A DNA stretch of 11,961 nucleotides from an uncultured Gemmatimonadota bacterium (lineage in GTDB: Bacteria; Gemmatimonadota; Gemmatimonadetes; Gemmatimonadales; Gemmatimonadaceae), in the NCBI GenBank assembly GCA_946479015.1, contig CAMLEQ010000074.1, forward strand, positions 1-11,961, in the 5' to 3' direction. Each line of letters starts with the position of its first letter. Within the stretch, counting starts at the first letter, position 1. This document shows, piece after piece, positions 6,583 through 11,961 of the stretch. The notes under the pieces are model-generated. The model searched no databases, had not been told where the DNA came from, and saw only the letters and a program-made list of their open reading frames with translations. Both the position numbers and the translations under genes were made by a program.

Positions 6583-7323
6583 ATGCCCCGTCGATCATCC
6601 TTCGCGCGTGCCGTGCTGAGCGCGCTCCTTCCGCTCGCGCTCGCCGCTCCTCCCGCCGCCGGACAGATCTTCCGACCGGGGATCCGCCCCACCACCACGC
6701 AGAGCACCGTCTACCTCGGCATCTCCGGTGCGGCGGCGGTGCCGCAGGGGCAGTTCAAGTCGTACGTCGGCACCGGCTGGGGGGTGCAGAGCGGACTCCT
6801 CGTCCGCCTCGATCCGTCGGGCGTGCTCGGCCTCCGCGTCGATGCCGGATTCATCAACTATGGCAACGAGAAGAAGCGCGCGTGCATCAGCACCACCATC
6901 GGCTGCCGCATCGAGGTGGACGTCCACACGCGGAACAACATCGCCATCTTCGGCATCGGGCCGCAGCTCATGCTTCCCACCGGCACGCTGCGCCCGTACC
7001 TCACCGGCACCGTGGGGCTCGCGTACTTCTTCACGCAGTCGTCGCTGAGCGGCATCAGCGACAACCAGGACTTCGCGAACACCACGAACTTCGACGACGC
7101 CACCTTCGCGTGGACCGGCGGCGGCGGCGTGTACATCCCGCTGCGGCGCAAGGGGAAGCCGATCTCCCTCGATCTCGGCGTGCGCTATCACGGGAACGGC
7201 GAGGCGCGCTACCTGCGCGAGGGGAGCATCGTGGACAACCCCGATGGCTCGATCACGTACACGCCCATCCGCAGCCAGACCAACCTGCTGATCTTCTCCG
7301 TCGGCGCCACCTTCGGGCTCTGA
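6583..7323 (+). CDS. Outer-membrane beta-barrel protein
   Basis: From ATG 6583 the protein has 246 residues. It begins with a classical signal peptide: MPRRSS, a hydrophobic core (SALLPLALAA) and a small-residue cleavage region PPAAG-Q near residue 27. The rest alternates short amphipathic strands with Gly/Asn/Asp turns (for example YLGISGAAAVPQGQF, GLRVDAGFINYG, YLTGTVGLAYFF, LDLGVRYHG), as in eight-stranded OmpA/OmpX-like barrels, and closes with IFSVGATFGL. The final residue is Leu rather than the usual Phe or Trp. Two cysteines (in KRACISTTIGCRIE) may form a disulfide in an external loop. An earlier in-frame ATG at 6535 would precede the signal peptide by 16 non-typical residues, so I prefer 6583. 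Cargo or function is unknown. Confidence 0.85.
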   Translation: MPRRSSFARAVLSALLPLALAAPPAAGQIFRPGIRPTTTQSTVYLGISGAAAVPQGQFKSYVGTGWGVQSGLLVRLDPSGVLGLRVDAGFINYGNEKKRACISTTIGCRIEVDVHTRNNIAIFGIGPQLMLPTGTLRPYLTGTVGLAYFFTQSSLSGISDNQDFANTTNFDDATFAWTGGGGVYIPLRRKGKPISLDLGVRYHGNGEARYLREGSIVDNPDGSITYTPIRSQTNLLIFSVGATFGL

Positions 7324-7348
7324 GCGGCGCGGCCGGGCGCCGCGCCGC
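7324..7348. terminator. Perfect 9-bp GC hairpin between convergent genes
   Basis: GCGGCGCGG (7324-7332) and CCGCGCCGC (7340-7348) pair completely around the 7-base loop CCGGGCG. The stem begins directly after the TGA of the beta-barrel gene and ends 5 bases before the stop codon of the opposing MFS gene, so it can serve both transcripts. No T run follows on either side, so it would act as a pause or protective hairpin, or with Rho. Confidence 0.5.
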
Positions 7349-7353
7349 CGGGC

Positions 7354-8586
7354 TCACGGCGCTCCTTCGTGCAGCGCCCCCATCCGGCGCAGCTCCGGCC
7401 ACGCCCACGCGACGCCGGCGACGACGAGGATGGTGAGGATCCCGCCGCCCACCACCGAGACCACCGGGCCGAAGATCGCCGCCGTGAGCCCGGACTCGAA
7501 CCCGCCGAGCTCGTTCGACGTGTCGATGAACACGCCGTTCACCGCCGACACGCGCCCGCGCATGGCGTCGGGGGTGCGCACCTGCACCAGCGTCCCGCGC
7601 ACGACGACGCTGATGTTGTCGAGCGCGCCGAGCACGAACAGCATGACCATGGACAGCGTGAACGAGCGGGAGAGCCCGAACACGATCGTGGCCGCGCCGA
7701 ATCCCGACACCGCGAGCAGCAGGCTGCGCCCGGCGCGGCGCATCGGCGCGCGGTGAGTGAGGGCCACGGCCATCGCCAGCGCGCCCACGCTCGGCGCGGC
7801 GCGCAGCCAGCCGAAGCCCACGGGGCCCACGTGGAGGATGTCCTTCGCGAACACCGGGAGGAGCGTGGTGGCGCCGCCGAACAGCACGGCGAACAGGTCG
7901 AGGGTGAGCGCCGCGAGGATCACCTTGGAGCGCCACACGAACCCGAGTCCGGCCGCGAGCGTGCGCACCGTCACCTCCTCGCGCGGCCGCGTCGCCTGCC
8001 GCGCGCGCAGGAGGGCGATGCACGCGACGCACGCCAGCACGAGCCCGGCCGCGATCACGTACGCCGGCCCCGCCTCGTGCCGGAGCCCGATCACCGCGCC
8101 GCCGAGCGCCGGTCCCACCACCGCCGCCACCTGGAAGGCGCTGCTGTTCCACGTCACCGCGTTCGGGAAGTCGGCGAGCGGCACGAGCAGCGGCAGGAGC
8201 GCGGATGCCGCCGGTCGCGCGAACGCCAGCGCCACGCCGCCGGCGAGCAGGCACACGTAGATGAGCGGGACCGGCCCGCGCGCGAACGACAGCCACGCCA
8301 GCGCGAGCGCGCACGCCATGAACGCGCCCTGCGCGGCGATCACGATCCGCCGCCGGTCGTAGCGGTCGGCGGTGTGCCCGGCGGGGAGCGCGAGCACGAT
8401 GCTCGGCACCACGAGCACGAGTCCCACGATGCCGAGCGCCAGCGCCGAGTGCGTGCGCTCGTACAGCTCCCACCCGATGGAGACGTCGAGCATCTGCTCG
8501 GCGACCGTGAACAGCGCTCGCCCGGCGAGAAAGAGGCGGTAGTCGCGGTGCCGCAGCGCGGCGTACGGATCGTGAAGTCGAGTCAC
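7354..8586 (-). CDS. Major facilitator superfamily exporter (EntS/MFS_3-like)
   Basis: The 410-residue protein is highly hydrophobic with about 12 predicted membrane helices. The start MTRLHDPYAALRHRDYRLFL is the usual beginning of the MFS_3 / enterobactin-exporter-like group, and the loop between helices 2 and 3 carries the MFS signature GHTADRYDRRR (70-80). A central cytoplasmic loop follows helix 6 (RARQATRPREEV), as expected for the 6+6 fold. It should be a proton-driven exporter in the inner membrane; the substrate cannot be told. The start is GTG 8586, which overlaps the stop of a 15-residue open frame in the same direction. The sorbosone-dehydrogenase-like gene lies upstream on the same strand, 79 bases away, and may share the transcript. 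Confidence 0.9.
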   Translation of the reverse strand: MTRLHDPYAALRHRDYRLFLAGRALFTVAEQMLDVSIGWELYERTHSALALGIVGLVLVVPSIVLALPAGHTADRYDRRRIVIAAQGAFMACALALAWLSFARGPVPLIYVCLLAGGVALAFARPAASALLPLLVPLADFPNAVTWNSSAFQVAAVVGPALGGAVIGLRHEAGPAYVIAAGLVLACVACIALLRARQATRPREEVTVRTLAAGLGFVWRSKVILAALTLDLFAVLFGGATTLLPVFAKDILHVGPVGFGWLRAAPSVGALAMAVALTHRAPMRRAGRSLLLAVSGFGAATIVFGLSRSFTLSMVMLFVLGALDNISVVVRGTLVQVRTPDAMRGRVSAVNGVFIDTSNELGGFESGLTAAIFGPVVSVVGGGILTILVVAGVAWAWPELRRMGALHEGAP

Positions 8587-8630
8587 CGGCGGAGTGGTCC
8601 GCCGGGCTCGACCGGGTTGGTGTTCGACAT
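8583..8630 (-). CDS. Possible 15-residue leader ORF before the MFS gene
   Basis: ATG 8630 opens MSNTNPVEPGGPLRR and ends at TGA 8583-8585, which overlaps the GTG start of the MFS gene (GTGA). A -10-like TATCTT (8645-8640) sits just upstream, so a transcript starting there would have almost no leader. The arrangement would allow re-initiation at GTG 8586. It is too short for composition to prove coding and has no recognised family. Confidence 0.25.
   Translation of the reverse strand: MSNTNPVEPGGPLRR
8586..8605. other. Perfect 8-bp inverted repeat covering the MFS start region
   Basis: CCGGCGGA (8586-8593) and TCCGCCGG (8598-8605) are exact reverse complements around a 4-base loop. On the minus strand the hairpin ends in the first base of the GTG start codon, so in RNA it would hide the region before the start. 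It may be an operator for a dimeric regulator or an RNA hairpin affecting initiation; GC content makes chance possible. Confidence 0.4.
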
Positions 8631-8639
8631 GGGCAGGGG

Positions 8640-8645
8640 AAGATA
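8640..8645 (-). promoter_or_regulatory. Candidate -10 box for the MFS gene
   Basis: TATCTT on the minus strand, in the short space between the dehydrogenase stop and the MFS gene, keeps the conserved T, A and final T. It is one of few AT-rich spots here. No convincing -35 box is seen, so the MFS gene may have its own promoter or only share the upstream one. Confidence 0.3.
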
Positions 8646-8665
8646 ATCGCGCCGGACGCGCCCGC

Positions 8666-10000
8666 TCAGCGGCTCCCCTGGTAGGTGATGCGCCAGATCC
8701 GTCCCCCCTTGTCGTCCGTCACGAACAGCGCGCCGTCGGGCGCCACGGCGAGCCCCACCGGGCGATGCGCCGCCCCGCTCGGGCTCTTCGTCGCTCCGGC
8801 GAAGCCGTCGGCGAACGGCTCGTACTGACCGGAGGGCCTGCCATCGCGCATGGGGACGAACACCACGCTGTACCCCGCCTGCGGCTCCGGCGCGCGGTTC
8901 CACGAGCCGTGGAAGGCGATGAACACGCCGCCGCGGTAGCGCGCGGGGAACATCTCCCCCGTGTAGAAGAGCGCGGACATCGGCGCCCAGTGTCCGGGGA
9001 ACACCGTCAGCGGCTCCTTCTTCTGCGCGCAGCGCCCCACCGTGTGTCCGTCGCCGCCGTACTCGGGGGCGAGCACCAGCCGCTTCGCCGTGCGGTCGTA
9101 ATAGCAGTACGGCCAGCCGAAGTCGTCCCCCTGCCGCACCTGCACCAGCTCCTCCGCGGGGTTCTCCGCGCCGTGCTGCGCGTCGAAGGACTTCGGCCAG
9201 TTCTGGAAGAGCTGATCGCGCCCGTGCTGCGTGGCGTAGAGCGCGCCGTTGGCGGGGTTCACCACGAGCCCCATCGCGTTGCGGATCCCGGTGGCGAACC
9301 GGGTGCCGGTGCGCTGCGTCTGCCCGGCGCGCGCGGCGTCGAACTTCCAGATCCCGGCGCGCGTCTCGAGCTCGGTGCATGGATCGTGGCCGGGGGAGCC
9401 GGTGACGCGATCCTTCACCTGGCACGAGTTCGTGGCCGAGCCCACGTTCAGGTACAGCGCGCCCGAGCCGTCGAGCGCGAAGTTGCGCGCCTCGTGCCCG
9501 CCGGTGGGGAGGTCGACGACGATCGCCTCCGCGTCCCCCGACGGCACGAGGCTCCCCGCGGGGAGCGGATAGCGCACGATCCGCGTGCGGGCGTCGGCGT
9601 ACAGATAGCCGCCGCCGAGCGCGATCCCGGTGCCTCCCGCCTCGCCGAACGAGGCGGAGGTGTCGGCGCGGCCGTCGTGATCCGTGTCGCGCAGCGCGAG
9701 GATCCCGCCGCGCGCGCCCGCGCCGCCGCGCTTCGCGGAGATGAGCTGCACGAACACATCACCGTTCGGGGCGATGGCGACGTGGCGCGCGCCGCCCACG
9801 GAGTCGGCGAAGATCGTGGCGCAGAAGCCGTCGGGGAGCCGCAGCCCTCCATCGTCGCGCGCGCACCCGGCGAGCGTCCCGCTCGCGGTGCTGGTGGTGC
9901 CCCCGGCGTCCGCCGCCGGCTTCTCCCCTCTCCCACATGCCGCCAGCGCGCCCCCGATCGCCAGCACGAGCGCGCCCAGACGCACGGTCTCACGGATCAT
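8666..10000 (-). CDS. Lipoprotein of the PQQ-dependent sugar/sorbosone dehydrogenase family
   Basis: The 444-residue protein has a signal peptide with lipobox ALAAC (Cys22), so it should be anchored outside the inner membrane. The mature part has the repeating pattern of a six-bladed beta-propeller as in soluble glucose/L-sorbosone dehydrogenases: RHVAIAPNGDVFV (72-84), GHEARNFALDGSGALYLNVG (168-187), ATGIRNAMGLVVNPANGALY (236-255), GDDFGWPYC (291-299), HWAPMSALFYTGEMFPARYR (337-356) with FHGSWNR (363-369), and HRPVGLAVAPDGALFVTDD (412-430). DTDHDGRAD (105-113) looks like a calcium site. His169 lies where the catalytic histidine is expected. Cys193/Cys208 and Cys299/Cys324 could be disulfides. 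The real substrate and use of PQQ are not shown; some relatives are non-enzymatic. The start is ATG 10000. Confidence 0.88.
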   Translation of the reverse strand: MIRETVRLGALVLAIGGALAACGRGEKPAADAGGTTSTASGTLAGCARDDGGLRLPDGFCATIFADSVGGARHVAIAPNGDVFVQLISAKRGGAGARGGILALRDTDHDGRADTSASFGEAGGTGIALGGGYLYADARTRIVRYPLPAGSLVPSGDAEAIVVDLPTGGHEARNFALDGSGALYLNVGSATNSCQVKDRVTGSPGHDPCTELETRAGIWKFDAARAGQTQRTGTRFATGIRNAMGLVVNPANGALYATQHGRDQLFQNWPKSFDAQHGAENPAEELVQVRQGDDFGWPYCYYDRTAKRLVLAPEYGGDGHTVGRCAQKKEPLTVFPGHWAPMSALFYTGEMFPARYRGGVFIAFHGSWNRAPEPQAGYSVVFVPMRDGRPSGQYEPFADGFAGATKSPSGAAHRPVGLAVAPDGALFVTDDKGGRIWRITYQGSR

Positions 10001-10049
10001 CGTCGCTCCCTCCCGCTCGGTGGGGTGGTCCGGCCGGCGCCCCCCGGCG

Positions 10050-10078
10050 CTGGCCTTCGGTACGCGAGGAAATATATT
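10050..10078 (+). promoter_or_regulatory. Promoter candidate for the histidine kinase gene
   Basis: AATATATT (10071-10078) is the most AT-rich octamer in the window. It contains TATATT (10073-10078), a good -10 box, with the weak -35 CTGGCC (10050-10055) at 17 bases. The start of transcription would be near 10085, leaving about 49 bases to ATG 10134. Because AATATATT is a palindrome it also gives a TATATT on the minus strand, so it may serve the divergent dehydrogenase gene as well. Confidence 0.5.
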
Positions 10079-10133
10079 CGGCGGTCGACCCCGGTCGCGG
10101 CCGCCGCCGGGGCGCCCTCATCTCGCCACGCGC

Positions 10134-11819
10134 ATGACCTCATCGCAGCTTGCCAGCCGGGATGCACGCCTGGACGCGACGTCCACGCGCGTGCCGCTGC
10201 CTGGCGACGCCGTCGCCGAGCTGCTCGAGGGACTCCCCGACGCCATGGTCGTGGTGGATCGCGACTGGTGCATCACGCACGCCAATCGTCAGGCGAGCGT
10301 CCTCTTCGCGCGCGCCCGCGAGGCGCTGGTGGGACGCCCGCGTGCCCACTCGCTCTTCGGCGCGCTCGGCGCGGGGGCGTGGGAGCGGCTGCACGACGCG
10401 ATGAGCACGCGGACGCCGGTGGAGCTCGAGGTGCTCGCGGCGCCGCCGGAGCGGTGGCTGGAGGTGTGCGCCACCCCGTTCCGCGACGGACTGCTGGTGC
10501 GCATGCGCGACGTGAGCGCGTACCGGCGGGCGGATGCCGAGCGGCAGCGGCTGCTCGAGCTGTCGCGCCGGACCGCCGCGCAGGCGATGCTCCTCCAGCG
10601 GCTCACCGCCGCGCTCTCGTCGGCGCTCAGCGCGCGCGAGGTGAGCGCGGTGGTGCTGGAGCAGGCGCTCCCCGCGCTCGGCGCCACCGCCGGCGACGTG
10701 GGACTGCTGAGCGACGACGGGTCGGAGTTCCACGTCCTCTGCTGGATGGGGTATCCGGAGGAGGCGGTGCGCCCGTGGATGCGCTACCCGGTGGACGCGG
10801 GGACGCCGGGGGGCGACATCGTGCGCACGGGGCAGCCGGTGTTCCTCGCGTCGATCGACGAGTGGGCGCGACGCTACCCGCGCGTGGCGCCGATCCTCGC
10901 CGCCGTCGGCCTCTCCGCCTACGCCGGCGTGCCGCTCGAGTTCGAGGGGCGGGTGCTCGGCACGGTGAGCTTCAACTTCCCCGACGAGCGCGCCTTCGCC
11001 GATGACGAGCGCGCGCTGCTCGTGGCGTTCGGGCACCAGTGCGCGCAGGCGCTGGAGCGCGCCCGGCTGTTCGAGGCGGAGCAGCGCGCGCGCGCCGAGG
11101 CGGAGCGCGCGAACCAGGCGAAGAGCGACTTTCTCGCGGTGATGAGCCACGAGCTGCGCACGCCGCTCACCGCCATCCTCGGCTACGAGGAGCTGCTCGC
11201 CGATGGCGTCTCCGGCCCCGTCACCGAGCCGCAGCGCCAGCAGCTCGACCGCATCCGCGTGAGCGCGATGCACCTGCTCCAGCTCATCGAGGAGCTGCTG
11301 GCGTACACGCGGCTCGAGGCGCGGCGCGAGACGGCGCACCTGGCGGCGGTGCCGCTCGCGGCGGTGTTCGACGAGGCGCTCACGCTCGTGGCGCCGCTCG
11401 CGGCGGCCCGCGGCCTGGCACTGCGCTCCTCGCTGTCCGATCCCGCGCTCGCCTGCCGGACCGATGCGGGAAAGCTGCGGCAGGTGCTGGTGAACCTGCT
11501 CTCGAACGCGGTGAAGTTCACCGAGCGTGGCGAGGTGTCGCTCGCCGCGCGCACGGAGCCGCGCGACGAGCGCGCCGAGGACGTGGTGATCGAGGTGCGC
11601 GACACCGGCATCGGCATCGCGCCCGAGCACCTGGAGCGGATCTTCGAGCCGTTCTGGCAGGTGGAGCAGCACGTGGCGCGTCGCGCCGGTGGCACAGGTC
11701 TGGGTCTCAGTGTGTCGCGGGCGCTGGTGGAGTTGCTGGGAGGAAGGTTGGAGGTGTCGAGTCGAGTGGGAGAGGGAAGTGTGTTCGCGTTGAGGTTGCC
11801 GGGGGGTAGGGGGGCCTAG
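10134..11819 (+). CDS. Cytosolic PAS-GAF sensor histidine kinase
   Basis: From ATG 10134 the protein has 561 residues and no membrane helix. The order is: PAS domain (about 28-130, starting LLEGLPDAMVVVDRDW), linker helix, GAF domain (about 150-310), a short coiled coil (310-330), HisKA with SHELRTPLT (338-346, His339 being the phosphoacceptor), and the ATP-binding domain with N box LVNLLSNAVKFT (452-463), G1 DTGIGIA (490-496), F box FEPFW (504-508) and G2 GGTGLGLS (519-526). All catalytic motifs are intact. It should sense a soluble signal through PAS/GAF and phosphorylate a response regulator, but none is in the window, so it is orphan here. The frame is open upstream to 9684, but those codons lie opposite the dehydrogenase gene. 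The last 43 codons (519-561) use quite different codons from the rest. Confidence 0.93.
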   Translation: MTSSQLASRDARLDATSTRVPLPGDAVAELLEGLPDAMVVVDRDWCITHANRQASVLFARAREALVGRPRAHSLFGALGAGAWERLHDAMSTRTPVELEVLAAPPERWLEVCATPFRDGLLVRMRDVSAYRRADAERQRLLELSRRTAAQAMLLQRLTAALSSALSAREVSAVVLEQALPALGATAGDVGLLSDDGSEFHVLCWMGYPEEAVRPWMRYPVDAGTPGGDIVRTGQPVFLASIDEWARRYPRVAPILAAVGLSAYAGVPLEFEGRVLGTVSFNFPDERAFADDERALLVAFGHQCAQALERARLFEAEQRARAEAERANQAKSDFLAVMSHELRTPLTAILGYEELLADGVSGPVTEPQRQQLDRIRVSAMHLLQLIEELLAYTRLEARRETAHLAAVPLAAVFDEALTLVAPLAAARGLALRSSLSDPALACRTDAGKLRQVLVNLLSNAVKFTERGEVSLAARTEPRDERAEDVVIEVRDTGIGIAPEHLERIFEPFWQVEQHVARRAGGTGLGLSVSRALVELLGGRLEVSSRVGEGSVFALRLPGGRGA

Positions 11820-11835
11820 GACCTAGTCGCTAGAC
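11815..11835. repeat. Three CTAG heptads after the histidine kinase gene
   Basis: CCTAGGA, CCTAGTC and GCTAGAC follow one another with exact 7-base spacing. The first overlaps the TAG stop of the kinase gene. CTAG is normally rare in bacterial genomes, so three in 18 bases is notable. On the minus strand the units read GTCTAGC, GACTAGG and TCCTAGG, and GACTAGG differs by one base from GACTCGG of the 172-206 array. Confidence 0.55.
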
Positions 11836-11874
11836 CACCATGAAACGCGTGTGGCGTGTGGGGAACTGACGGGC

Positions 11875-11961
11875 AGAGGAGGGAGGTACGGCGCGTGTGG
11901 GTTCGTGTGTAGGCGGACTCTCTCTACATCCGACCCTATTCGCGCTCTACCTCCCTCCTCT
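11875..11961. repeat. Inverted repeat with 14-bp perfect arms at the right edge
   Basis: AGAGGAGGGAGGTA (11875-11888) is the exact reverse complement of TACCTCCCTCCTCT (11948-11961). After two mismatches the match extends over five more bases (GCGCG), so 19 of 21 pair. The arms are 59 bases apart, and the outer end of the right arm is the last base of the window. It may be the end of an intergenic repeat, a terminator-like structure or an assembly-end artefact. I see no coding frame in 11820-11961. Confidence 0.6.

Noticed and set aside
7369..8646. Open plus-strand frame of over 400 codons antisense to the MFS gene
   Set aside because: Its composition (Arg, His, Glu, Ala) is that of a complement-strand shadow, while the minus frame gives a clear 12-helix transporter.
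9684..10133. Upstream extension of the kinase reading frame by 150 codons
   Set aside because: This part lies opposite the start of the dehydrogenase gene and its Ala/Arg/Pro/Ser-rich translation has no domain. The PAS domain starts after ATG 10134, and a promoter candidate lies at 10050-10078.

Overview
The window is very GC-rich (I estimate near 70%), densely packed with genes on both strands, and encodes Sec-type lipoproteins and an outer-membrane beta-barrel protein. That points to a diderm (Gram-negative) bacterium with high GC. The style of the proteins (sorbosone-dehydrogenase-like lipoprotein, hyicolysin-like metallopeptidase, soluble PAS-GAF histidine kinase, extensive GTG starts) suggests Gemmatimonadota or a similar soil phylum, but this is inference and not proven by any marker gene. 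There is no rRNA, tRNA, CRISPR array, transposase or phage gene.

Layout. 1-166 (minus): N-terminus of a DUF502-type membrane protein, running off the left edge. 172-206: five 7-bp repeats in the space before it. 331-1137 (plus): a UdgX-type uracil-DNA glycosylase with the KRRIH loop. 1094-3891 (minus): a two-gene operon with a 4-base ATGA overlap, encoding first an exported protein of unknown function and then a lipoprotein zinc metallopeptidase with HEFQH. 4013-5822 (plus): a translationally coupled pair, an AlkA-like alkylbase glycosylase and a THUMP-type rRNA guanine methyltransferase with a GTG start behind a strong ribosome binding site. 5847-6440 (minus): a VTT/DedA-like membrane protein. 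6583-7323 (plus): an outer-membrane beta-barrel protein. 7354-10000 (minus): a sorbosone-dehydrogenase-like lipoprotein followed by an MFS exporter. 10134-11819 (plus): an orphan cytosolic hybrid-sensor-like histidine kinase (PAS, GAF, HisKA, HATPase) with no response regulator in view. 11815-11961: a non-coding tail with CTAG heptads and a 14-bp perfect inverted repeat that ends exactly at the window edge.

How they work together. Two DNA base-repair enzymes (UdgX and the AlkA-like enzyme) lie within 4.7 kb but are separated by an opposing operon, so a common pathway is possible but not shown. Most of the rest is cell-envelope or housekeeping content. No single obvious new multi-gene system stands out. 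The features most worth a second look are the UdgX protein, the ATGA-coupled exported pair, the 7-bp repeat family at both ends of the window, and the abrupt change of codon and strand composition in the last 43 codons of the histidine kinase, which continues to the inverted repeat at the right edge.
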